From contig JASJBY010000133.1 of NCBI GenBank assembly GCA_030066245.1, forward strand, positions 1 to 13,356: 13,356 bases of DNA, written 5' to 3'. Below, piece by piece: positions 1 to 5,691 of this stretch. The DNA comes from Gammaproteobacteria bacterium (lineage in GTDB: Bacteria > Pseudomonadota > Gammaproteobacteria > JAABTG01). The number at the start of each line of letters is the position of its first letter. Within the stretch, counting starts at the first letter, position 1. Position numbers and translations under genes: made by a program. Under the pieces are notes generated by a model that saw only the letters and a list, made by a program, of their open reading frames with translations, did no database searches and had not been told where the DNA came from.

Positions 1-3
1 TGA

Positions 4-91
4 GGAGAGGTGGCTGAGTGGTCGAAAGCGGCGGTCTTGAAAACCGTTGAGGCGCGAGCCTCCGGGGGTTCGAATCCCTCCCTCTCCGCCA
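4..91 (+). tRNA. tRNA-Ser (anticodon UGA), CCA encoded
   Basis: The acceptor strand GGAGAGG at 4-10 pairs exactly with CCTCTCC at 81-87, followed by discriminator G and an encoded CCA (89-91). The anticodon stem is 31-35/43-47, with loop CTTGAAA and anticodon TGA at 38-40, reading UCA and other UCN codons. The extra-long variable arm (TTGAGGCGCGAGCCTC region) is typical of class II tRNAs such as tRNA-Ser. The T loop reads GGTTCGAATCC. The gene is complete. No T-rich terminator follows directly; only a small CCGC/GCGG hairpin near 111-125 is visible. Confidence 0.97.
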
Positions 92-228
92 CACAGCCCT
101 CCTGCGCACATGACCGCCTCTTGCGGCCGATGAGCTTGGATACCCTAAAGCACTGCAGCTGAGACGGCTAACCGGGTCTACTCCGTTTCTGGTCGCGGCC
201 GCCCCTACCGCGAATATCGGACAACCGT

Positions 229-299
229 TGTGACACCTGCGCGGCTTTGTCACACTTAACTTACGCGCCTCCCGCGACAGCTGTAAAATATCTGTGACA
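229..299. promoter_or_regulatory. Three copies of TGTGACA upstream of the cysteine-rich gene (possible operator)
   Basis: The heptamer TGTGACA occurs at 229-235 and 293-299, and its reverse complement TGTCACA at 248-254. The first two form an inverted repeat with a 12-bp spacer. A weak -10-like TAAAAT at 284-289 (preceded by TG) lies between the second and third copies. This layout could be an operator and promoter for the gene starting at 322. The half-sites begin like CRP half-sites (TGTGA/TCACA), but the 16-bp gap is wrong for the CRP TGTGA-N6-TCACA palindrome, so no regulator is assigned. Confidence 0.35.
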
Positions 300-321
300 T
301 CAGGTACGCTCGGTTTCTAGC

Positions 322-927
322 ATGGCAACGAAGACGAGACAGCACCCTCATCCGGTCAGATGTAACGGCTGCCGGAAGCTGGTTCCGCCTGGGCAGCCGA
401 TTCATTTCCAGGTGGGTTTCTTTGCGCCGTGGCCGGCGGATCCTGTGGAGCATGCCCGACGCAGTGCCTACGAAGACTCACTCAGCGAGCAGAAGCGAGC
501 CAGCTTGAAGAAGCTCCGGGCCGTCTTCGACGCCATCGGACACCGCCGGGGATGGACCTACGGCGTATTCTGTCAGGCGTGCAAAGAGGCGGAGTTCGAG
601 CACGGCCGCGACGTAGACGACGCCCTGCCGGCGTACCGGCCCGAGACCTTCGAGGAACACCGAAGCTACGAGTACCACGGTCAGCCCTGTCGCGGCTGTA
701 GTCGCCCCATGTACTGGCACAGGCGCTACCAGCTGCCCCGGGCCTATTGCGGGGAAGGGTGCAGGACCCTTTACAGACGCCGGGTACGGCAGGCCGAAGC
801 TGCTGCTCACAGGTACGAACCCACGTGCGCGGAGTGCGGCGAGGTATTCCAGGCGAAGCGCAACGATGCCAGATACTGTTCGGCCCGATGCCGTCAGCGT
901 GCCAAGCGTGCCCGGTCCTCGCCCTAG
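322..927 (+). CDS. Hypothetical protein with three paired-cysteine zinc-binding motifs
   Basis: This 201-residue basic protein starts at an ATG with only a poor Shine-Dalgarno. I do not recognise a named family for the whole protein. It has six cysteine pairs: CxxC at residues 14/17 and 84/87, CxxC at 123/126 with CxxxC at 143/147, and CxxC at 169/172 with CxxxC at 186/190. These can make three four-cysteine zinc sites. The last module, with spacing CxxC-x13-CxxxC followed by RQRAKRAR, resembles the small zinc fingers found near the ends of HNH-like and DNA-associated hypothetical proteins. A zinc-dependent nucleic-acid-binding role is therefore plausible but not shown. There is no signal peptide or membrane segment. 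It stands alone between tRNA-Ser and the SapC-family gene, with 168 bp of non-coding sequence after it. Confidence 0.7.
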   Translation: MATKTRQHPHPVRCNGCRKLVPPGQPIHFQVGFFAPWPADPVEHARRSAYEDSLSEQKRASLKKLRAVFDAIGHRRGWTYGVFCQACKEAEFEHGRDVDDALPAYRPETFEEHRSYEYHGQPCRGCSRPMYWHRRYQLPRAYCGEGCRTLYRRRVRQAEAAAHRYEPTCAECGEVFQAKRNDARYCSARCRQRAKRARSSP

Positions 928-1095
928 CCCGGGCGCCGATACAGGTTCCACTGACTTAAAACTCTGCGGTGCTCGGCGGTCGGAGCGGTCCTGAGGGTCG
1001 CATGCCCTGGAGCCTCGTCACGAGCGTTCCGCTCGGTACCGGAGTGCCGAGCGCAGATTGGTTCACTCAATGCTATCCAAAAGGTAACGACCACC

Positions 1096-1143
1096 ATGAC
1101 AACCCAGCTTCTCATCTACCAACGGGCAGTGCCGGTCTCCTAG
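1096..1143 (+). other. Natural 5' end of the SapC-family gene ending in an in-frame amber codon
   Basis: An ATG at 1096, preceded by AAAAGG (about 1079-1084), opens the frame MTTQLLIYQRAVPVS and meets TAG at 1141-1143. The same frame then continues without interruption through the SapC-family ORF (1201 minus 1096 is 105, exactly 35 codons). Residues after the stop (QRHGDWSVKAGADYAFAKH) look like genuine SapC N-terminal sequence, since family members begin with a short strand followed by an R/H-rich turn and a conserved block before VPL. A single change from CAG or another sense codon would explain it, as would a sequencing error or suppression of UAG. Confidence 0.75.
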
Positions 1144-1200
1144 CAACGACATGGTGACTGGTCCGTCAAAGCGGGCGCCGATTACGCGTTTGCGAAGCAC

Positions 1201-1923
1201 GTGAACTCCGTGCCGTTGATGGCGATAGAGTTTCCCAGCGCCGCGCCCGAGTATCCGGTCGTGTTCGCCGGCAGGGATGAAGCCGTGATGCCGGTGGTCA
1301 TTCTTGGTGTCAGGGAAAGGGAGAACCGCTATCTGTCGGACACGGGGACTTGGCAGGCCAAGTACGTGCCGGCTTTCCTGCGTCGTTATCCGTTCGTGTT
1401 CTCCAGCAGTGAGGACGGCAACAGTTTCGCGCTTTGCATAGACGAGGAGTTCAAAGGCTGTAACCAGGAGGGGCGCGGAGAGCGTCTGTTCGACGCAGAG
1501 GGCGCGCAAACTCAATATCTGCGCGGCGTTCTGGAGTTCTTGAAGTCCTATCAGGCCCAATTCAGGCGCACCCAACTCTTCTGCGAGAAGCTCAGGGCTC
1601 TGGAGCTTCTCGAGCCCATGCAGGCCCAGCTGACCCTGGGTAGCGGCGAACAGGCGCTGCTGGCGGGATTTCTGGCGGTTAACCGACAGAAGCTGAAGGC
1701 ACTGTCAGGTGAGCAGCTGGCGGAGCTCGCCAGGAGCGACGAGCTTGAGCTCGTGTACCAGCACCTGCAGTCCTTACGCAATCTTTCGCAGGTAGCGCAG
1801 CGAACGACGGAAGCGGCAGCTCAGGCGGCAGAGGCGTCGACTGACCAGGCTCCGGGGCAAGATCCGACGCCGGAGGTGAAGCCCGAAGCGCAGGAGAGCG
1901 CCAGCGGGGGAAACGTCCACTGA
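1201..1923 (+). CDS. SapC family protein (open part after an in-frame TAG)
   Basis: The open frame from GTG 1201 encodes 240 residues matching the SapC family (PF07277), known from surface-array-associated proteins and common in proteobacteria as a cytoplasmic protein of unclear function. Recognisable blocks are VPLMAIEF, EYPVVFAG, a YPFVF segment near residue 60, the CIDEEF block near residue 80, and a helical region to about residue 200. The last 40 residues are low-complexity A/E/Q/P. GTG 1201 has no convincing Shine-Dalgarno and lies inside the conserved N-terminal block. The real gene therefore probably began at 1096 and is cut at codon 16 by TAG 1141-1143. If no readthrough occurs, this is a pseudogene or encodes an N-truncated product. 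It is convergent with the HDOD gene. Confidence 0.75.
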   Translation: MNSVPLMAIEFPSAAPEYPVVFAGRDEAVMPVVILGVRERENRYLSDTGTWQAKYVPAFLRRYPFVFSSSEDGNSFALCIDEEFKGCNQEGRGERLFDAEGAQTQYLRGVLEFLKSYQAQFRRTQLFCEKLRALELLEPMQAQLTLGSGEQALLAGFLAVNRQKLKALSGEQLAELARSDELELVYQHLQSLRNLSQVAQRTTEAAAQAAEASTDQAPGQDPTPEVKPEAQESASGGNVH

Positions 1924-1936
1924 CAGGGAGGGTCAG

Positions 1937-1959
1937 GCCGCGTCTACCGTGGACGCGGC
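1937..1959. terminator. Hairpin between convergent genes (possible bidirectional terminator)
   Basis: GCCGCGTC at 1937-1944 and GACGCGGC at 1952-1959 form a perfect 8-bp stem with a 7-nt loop. It sits in the 52-bp gap between the stop of the SapC-family gene and the stop of the opposing HDOD gene. Neither side has a proper T tract, so it is weak as an intrinsic terminator, although the position fits one shared by both genes. Confidence 0.35.
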
Positions 1960-1975
1960 GATTGGCACCTAAGGC

Positions 1976-2824
1976 TCAGGCAAATAGCTGAGCGATCTCG
2001 TCTGCCTCGTCGAAGCTGGCGTCGAGTAAGGACTGCATCTGGTCGGCCGCCAGGCCAAGGCTCTCGCCCATCTCCAACACCTGCGAAATCCCCGGTTCAT
2101 CCTGCGTCTCATGTAGGGGTGCCACCAGATGAACGGCGGGCAACACACTCACGTCCGGAGTCCAGTGTTCATGATGAGCGCCAATCGCCGCGGCGATGAC
2201 CTCGGGGAATGACCACTCGTCGCACATCTGCCGGGCCACCTGTCCATGATCCCAGTCGAATGCGTCACGCTCCAGGGACACCAGATCGCCATCCCCGGCA
2301 TACCATCGCCGCAACAGCGGGACGTATTCATGAGGGCGCGCCAGCAGCAGGACCGGGATAGCCATGTCCTGCAGCAGCCCGGCAGTAAAGCTCTCCGAGC
2401 GCCGCGACGGGTCCACGTGATCTGCGACGGCCCGCGCCACCGAGGCCCGCCGGGCGGCCGTCCTCCAGAAGCGCACGGGGTCGAACTCCGCGGCTGTGGG
2501 CCGCGGCAGAATCTGCTGCACGGCCATGGCCACCAGCATGGACTCCAGGGCACCGCGCCCGAGCAACGAAATGGCGTGGGCTATGCTCTGGACCTTATGC
2601 CTCAGGCAGTAGGCGCTGGAATTGACCGTTCTGAGCAGGCGTGCGGAGAGCCCTGGGTCCGCCGACACCAATTCTGCGATCTCGGACAACGCAGCGTTCT
2701 CGTCCCGCACTTTCTCCAGGGCTCGCAGGATCAGGGCAGGAAAGCTGGGCAACTCGTACTTGGAAACGACCGGATGCAGATCGGCACCCCGCTCGGCACG
2801 CTTTGTGCGAAATAGACTCAACAC
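1976..2824 (-). CDS. HDOD domain signalling protein
   Basis: The product has 282 residues if translated from the GTG at 2824. That codon follows AGGTG of the overlapping intergenic sequence at good spacing and lies 13 bp after the stop of the channel gene. Longer reading of this frame is out-of-frame channel sequence. Residues about 22-215 form an HDOD domain: ELPSFPALILRALEKV, the DPGLSARLLRTVNSS block, the ISLLGRGALES block, and AGLLQDMA. HDOD domains are non-catalytic relatives of HD phosphohydrolases found in signalling proteins. The usual HD pair reads QD here, in line with a scaffold or sensor role rather than hydrolysis. A later AHHEHW (about residue 217) resembles the GxHHE segment of the domain. 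The C-terminal 60 residues are acidic and helical. It is the second gene of an operon with the channel protein. Confidence 0.88.
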   Translation of the reverse strand: MLSLFRTKRAERGADLHPVVSKYELPSFPALILRALEKVRDENAALSEIAELVSADPGLSARLLRTVNSSAYCLRHKVQSIAHAISLLGRGALESMLVAMAVQQILPRPTAAEFDPVRFWRTAARRASVARAVADHVDPSRRSESFTAGLLQDMAIPVLLLARPHEYVPLLRRWYAGDGDLVSLERDAFDWDHGQVARQMCDEWSFPEVIAAAIGAHHEHWTPDVSVLPAVHLVAPLHETQDEPGISQVLEMGESLGLAADQMQSLLDASFDEADEIAQLFA

Positions 2825-2837
2825 CTTGGATACACCT

Positions 2838-3854
2838 CTATTCCGCCCGGCGCGCCATCTTGTTTGCAAAGATGCTGAGCAAGCCGCCAAGCATGACATA
2901 GCCCAGCACGACCTCCACCATTGCCAGGATCTGGGCCCAGAGCGATACAGGCACGACGTCGCCGTAGCCCAGGGTCGTAAGCGTGACCACGCTGTAGTAG
3001 AGAGAGGAAAGGGGCGTGCGGTGCTCACCGTAATCCAGCGCCACGAGCTCAAAAAGGCCGGCGAAAATCACCGCGAGAAAAACAATCCAGGAGCCCCAAC
3101 GCAGGAAACTCCGGCCGCAATCAGAAGTGGCCCACCAAAGCCAATAGAGCACAGCGTTCAGTTTGCTCTTGTTCCGGAATTCGTGCAGATAGTTCTGGTC
3201 CTCGATGGCACGCCGGAGCATGTAAGAGCCGGAAAAGTTGACCCCGAACACATCGCAGCCGACCCAGTTGGCGCGTCCAAAGCTCTTCAGGCCACGCACC
3301 CGAGCGTCCCGCAGGTCGGCCTCCACGAAGGAAGCTTCCGCCACGTCGCTGGCTTCCAGATCCGCCTCACGCAGGCTTGCGCGGGTTAGATCCGCCTTCC
3401 GCAGCTCGGTGCCCCGGAGCAGCGCGCCTCCAAGCTTCGCCGCACGAAGATCCGCGCCTGCCATTCGCGCCCCGCTAAGCGCCGCGCGGCCGAGGTCGGC
3501 ATCGAACAGCGTCGCGCCTGTGAGGTCCACCGACTCCAGGCCTGCATGCTCGGCCCGAGCCGCGGAGAGGTTTGCTCCCGCGAGGTTTGCGGAGAACATC
3601 TCGGCGTTTGTCAGATCCGCCTCGAACAGTACGGCGTCCACCAGTCGCGCGCCCACCAGCCGGGCGCCTGCAAGGTTGGCGCGACTCAAATCGGCCCCCG
3701 ACAGATCGAAGCCAGACAGGTCCAGGCCCGACAAATCTTCGCCGATTAGTCGCGCCCCACGCAGGTCCCTGGAGGCCCACGGCGTCTGGGGGCTGACGCT
3801 CTCAGCGTCGGACCCAGGCTTGTGCTGCGCAACGGGTTTGGTCGACATTTCCAT
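2838..3854 (-). CDS. Pentapeptide-repeat protein fused to a two-TM potassium channel
   Basis: From ATG 3854 (GGAG about 10 nt upstream) the product has 338 residues; a TTG at 3881 would add nine. Residues about 27-189 are some thirty pentapeptide repeats of the A(D/N)LxX type (for example SGADLSRANLAGARL), predicted to form a right-handed beta-helix. After a linker come TM1 (about 253-274), a pore helix, the potassium selectivity filter TTLGYGD (293-299) and TM2 (about 304-331), matching an Ion_trans_2 (PF07885) pore. Only two TM segments are present, so it should assemble as a tetramer with the beta-helix in the cytoplasm. Such fusions are known in bacteria, but ligand and role are unknown. 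It is immediately upstream of the HDOD gene and probably co-transcribed with it. Confidence 0.9.
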   Translation of the reverse strand: MEMSTKPVAQHKPGSDAESVSPQTPWASRDLRGARLIGEDLSGLDLSGFDLSGADLSRANLAGARLVGARLVDAVLFEADLTNAEMFSANLAGANLSAARAEHAGLESVDLTGATLFDADLGRAALSGARMAGADLRAAKLGGALLRGTELRKADLTRASLREADLEASDVAEASFVEADLRDARVRGLKSFGRANWVGCDVFGVNFSGSYMLRRAIEDQNYLHEFRNKSKLNAVLYWLWWATSDCGRSFLRWGSWIVFLAVIFAGLFELVALDYGEHRTPLSSLYYSVVTLTTLGYGDVVPVSLWAQILAMVEVVLGYVMLGGLLSIFANKMARRAE

Positions 3855-4161
3855 CTGCAGTCCGTCTCCGTCGCCCCCCAAACCGGTTTGCTCTGCCGGC
3901 GGGCGCCGTTTTCGCTCGCTGGGAGGCTGTTCAGAAGGCCTCGCTCTCGACGCCGCTCACTATGCGGAGGAGCGGCATTGCCAGCGGCATCCATCGCGAA
4001 AGAGATCGGCCCGGCCCTGCCAGACTTAAGGCTGCCCGCCATGTACGGCCCGCCCGGAGAGTCCTTGAAGGGGGGTGCCAGGCGTGGGCCAGCCAGTCAT
4101 CAGGCTGAAATGATTCGACGTTAACGTAAAACTTCCCCAACAAGCCGTAATTCCCCAATCA
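3855..4161. other. Gene-poor interval upstream of the channel operon
   Basis: This interval should hold the promoter of the minus-strand channel-HDOD operon, but I find no convincing -35/-10 pair. It contains a perfect 10-bp palindrome, ACGTTAACGT, at 4119-4128. It also contains a repeated TTCCCCAA at 4133-4140 and 4151-4158, just before the plus-strand terminator. Short reading frames here on both strands lack ribosome binding sites and family resemblance. Confidence 0.4.
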
Positions 4162-4185
4162 CCCCGCCAAGGCGGGGTTTCTTTT
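4162..4185 (+). terminator. Strong intrinsic terminator with no obvious upstream plus-strand gene
   Basis: CCCCGCC at 4162-4168 and GGCGGGG at 4171-4177 form a perfect 7-bp GC stem with a very tight AA loop, followed by TTTCTTTT (4178-4185). The T tract is only on the plus side, so it acts on rightward transcription. The nearest rightward gene upstream is the SapC-family gene, more than 2 kb away across two opposing genes, so it may end a small RNA or be a relic. Confidence 0.75.
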
Positions 4186-4264
4186 CAGTTGCTTCCCGTG
4201 GGGCAGCACCCGCGGGCTCCGGTACACCACAACCTTGGCCCGTAAAGCTTCTGCTTCAGCGACC

Positions 4265-4276
4265 GATATGCATATC
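4265..4276. repeat. Perfect 12-bp palindrome upstream of the protease gene
   Basis: GATATGCATATC reads the same on both strands. It lies about 70 bp before the protease start and is AT-rich within GC-rich surroundings. It could be an operator half-site pair or part of a promoter, but there is no other evidence for a function. Confidence 0.35.
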
Positions 4277-4344
4277 AACTCGGCGTCGGCTGACGCTGCT
4301 CAGCAGCGGCCGGCAATACCACTGTTACAGGGAACTCCGCAGAA

Positions 4345-4836
4345 GTGACTAAACGACTTCTTGGATCATGCACGCGGGCTGTCTTGACCACGGCACTGTT
4401 AACGGCGGCACTCGCTTCACCTGCCGGCGAGTTCGAAACATCCATACCCATGTCCCGAAAGGGCACAGCGACCTATTATGTCCAGGGGTCGATAACCGGG
4501 TTCGGCGCGGTCGAGTTCATGGTGGATACCGGGGCCGGCTACACCACCATCAACGAAGAGACGCTGGCGGTGCTGCAGTCGGCCGGCCTTGCCAAGTTTG
4601 TCACCGAGCTAACGGGCATGATGGCGGACGGCACCCGCCGCACCATCCCGATCTACCGGGTCAGCAGCCTGACGCTTGGCAACACCTGCGTGTTACACAA
4701 CATCGAAGCCGCCGTTTTTCCGCGCAAGACCCGTCTGATTCTGGGCCTCAGCGCGCTTGAGAAGACGTCGCCTTTCGTGTTCTCCACCAACCCACCGCGC
4801 CTGGACCTCAGCAACTGCACGGGGGCCGGGATCTAG
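4345..4836 (+). CDS. Exported retropepsin-like aspartyl protease
   Basis: This 163-residue protein starts at GTG 4345, with AGGGA 11 nt upstream. Residues 1-27 look like a signal peptide: a basic MTKR start, a hydrophobic stretch ending ALASPA, and likely cleavage near residue 25-28, so the enzyme should act in the periplasm. The catalytic motif is MVDTGAGYTTI (about residues 58-68), the DTGA form of clan AA retroviral-like proteases. A second hydrophobic segment, LILGLSALEKTSPFVF, matches the usual ILG flap-following motif. At this length it would work as a homodimer. The C-terminus, LDLSNC plus a few residues, matches the usual end, so it looks complete. Its stop codon TAG is part of the CTAG that begins the inverted-repeat element downstream. 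Its substrate is unknown. Confidence 0.82.
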   Translation: MTKRLLGSCTRAVLTTALLTAALASPAGEFETSIPMSRKGTATYYVQGSITGFGAVEFMVDTGAGYTTINEETLAVLQSAGLAKFVTELTGMMADGTRRTIPIYRVSSLTLGNTCVLHNIEAAVFPRKTRLILGLSALEKTSPFVFSTNPPRLDLSNCTGAGI

Positions 4837-4892
4837 CCCGGATTTCTCACCAGGCGGACCTTGGGCCGCAGATTCTGTTGGCAGAGTCAACA

Positions 4893-4922
4893 GACTGGCT
4901 TCGCCGAGCCGGTCTTCCTTTT
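4893..4922 (+). terminator. Intrinsic terminator after the protease gene
   Basis: GACTGGCT at 4893-4900 pairs with AGCCGGTC at 4907-4914 (one G-U) around a TCGCCG loop, followed by TTCCTTTT (4915-4922). It lies 57 bp after the protease stop and inside the inverted-repeat element. A second hairpin, CTGTTG/CAACAG (4875-4893), lies directly in front of it. Confidence 0.6.
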
Positions 4923-5023
4923 GAACAATCCGTCCTATTCGGTTCTTGGCCCACTCTGGCTTTGCATCTTGACCGGTCCCCCTTCCATCCGGGCTTCGCG
5001 TTCCCGCTACGCTAGATGGTCCA

Positions 5024-5111
5024 GGGTTGCCCATCGACGGGCAACCCGTTCGGCGGCGTAAAGGTCCACCGGACCTTTACTCTCTTTCGCCTCACCATAG
5101 CTACAGCTATG
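5024..5111. repeat. Cluster of three perfect hairpins inside the inverted-repeat element
   Basis: Three perfect stem-loops follow in a row: GGGTTGCCC/GGGCAACCC (5024-5032 with 5039-5047), GTAAAGGTCC/GGACCTTTAC with a 3-nt loop (5058-5067 with 5071-5080), and CATAGCT/AGCTATG with a 2-nt loop (5096-5102 with 5105-5111). A GCCC/GGGC stem overlaps the end at 5111-5122. None is followed by a clean T tract. The density of perfect palindromes is far above that of the surrounding sequence. Confidence 0.7.
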
Positions 5112-5308
5112 CCCCTGCGGGCGATCGGCCAATCTGCTGTGCCAGAGCGACCCAAGATTCCGAATCCCGGTGAGCAATCCGGGCTAGCTTCCCACACTCA
5201 GGACCGGCCCTGCTGCTGCGGTCTGGTCACTATTCGAGACGCGGCACGACCCTGACCCACGCCCGGCCACATTGGTGTTCCATCAGGGCCGAACCGGAGT
5301 GAGTGGCC

Positions 5309-5345
5309 GGGACCGTCGGCCGCAGGGATAGCGGCCGACGGTCCC
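5309..5345. repeat. Perfect 15-bp stem-loop
   Basis: GGGACCGTCGGCCGC (5309-5323) is followed by a 7-nt AGGGATA loop and the exact complement (5331-5345). It has no T tract on either side, so it is not a standard terminator. It lies outside the inverted-repeat element. It may be a REP-like palindrome, a protein-binding site or part of a structured RNA. Confidence 0.75.
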
Positions 5346-5582
5346 ACTGAGAGGTATTCACGGCGTGTCCCGGCGGCTCGTGCTGGTACAGCCACCACCG
5401 CGAATGCTCAACCGACCACGGACGCGCCCGGCCAGGGGTCCTCAGGTGTTGGCGGCTCAAGGGTCCGACCTGGTATGCCGACACTTACTGGGAGAGACTG
5501 GGCTCGCGCCAGGCGGGCTCGTTGCGCTTCGCAGGCCGGCCTTGGCGAGGTCTCGGCAGCAGTGCTCTGGACAGGGCGGTGC

Positions 5583-5612
5583 GCAAATAAGAAACAGATA
5601 TATAACAGACAC
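5583..5612 (+). promoter_or_regulatory. AT-rich candidate promoter region for the cNMP-EAL gene
   Basis: The stretch GCAAATAAGAAACAGATATATAAC is strongly AT-rich within GC-rich flanks and carries TATATA/TATAAC -10-like hexamers at 5599-5606, about 90 bp before the proposed start. A TGGACA at 5568-5573 resembles a -35 but sits 25 bp away, too far for a normal sigma-70 spacer, so only the position is suggestive. Confidence 0.25.
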
Positions 5613-5691
5613 ATCCGAGTGAAAACGGTCTTCGGCATGGTTGTTCGGACGGGTCGACGCCAGCTCGCGGCGCGGCGCGTGGAGACGTCGC

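Larger units (their letters stand above)
4833..5187. mobile_element. Candidate miniature inverted-repeat element, CTAG-flanked
   Basis: The left end, 4833-4851, reads CTAGCCCGGATTTCTCACC. The right end, 5169-5187, is its inverse with a single mismatch (18/19). Because CTAG is palindromic, it could be either the outer 4 bp of the inverted repeat or a CTAG target duplication, as seen with IS5-type elements. Similarity between the ends goes a little further inwards (both continue to CTTGGG-C/T-CGC). The 355-bp body contains several perfect hairpins and no credible transposase, so it would depend on a transposase in trans. The family is not identified. Confidence 0.55.
5188..5691. other. Long gene-poor interval upstream of the cNMP-EAL gene
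   Basis: I find no credible gene here. The longest frame is a minus-strand one (5230-5484) without a Shine-Dalgarno or recognisable domain. The notable content is the 15-bp stem-loop at 5309-5345 and an AT-rich patch around 5583-5612 close to the downstream gene. Confidence 0.5.

Noticed and set aside
4..930. tRNA-Ser as an integration site with the cysteine-rich gene as island cargo
   Set aside because: No repeat of the tRNA 3' end was found downstream and there is no integrase gene in the window.
2825..3052. Upstream extension of the HDOD frame
   Set aside because: This part lies entirely inside the channel gene in another frame; the HDOD domain and a good start with Shine-Dalgarno begin at 2824.
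3238..4029. Long plus-strand reading frame of 263 codons opposite the channel gene
   Set aside because: It is the antisense of the pentapeptide repeats; its Ser/Arg/Ala-rich product is just the mirror of periodic GC-rich codons and has no domain.
4220..4260. Possible sigma-54 promoter (TTGGCCCGTAAAGCTTCTGC) before the protease gene
   Set aside because: The GG and GC dinucleotides do not have the required 10-bp spacing.
5024..5122. Hairpin cluster considered as a CRISPR array
   Set aside because: The stems differ in sequence and spacing; there are no identical repeats or uniform spacers.
5012..5197. Minus-strand frame of 61 codons inside the inverted-repeat element as a transposase remnant
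   Set aside because: It crosses the hairpin cluster and shows no DDE or other transposase motif that I can recognise.
5230..5484. Minus-strand frame of 84 codons in the gene-poor interval
   Set aside because: There is no Shine-Dalgarno and no recognisable domain, and it runs through the perfect 15-bp hairpin. Its Trp/Arg/Pro-rich content looks like GC-rich noise, although a degraded gene cannot be excluded.
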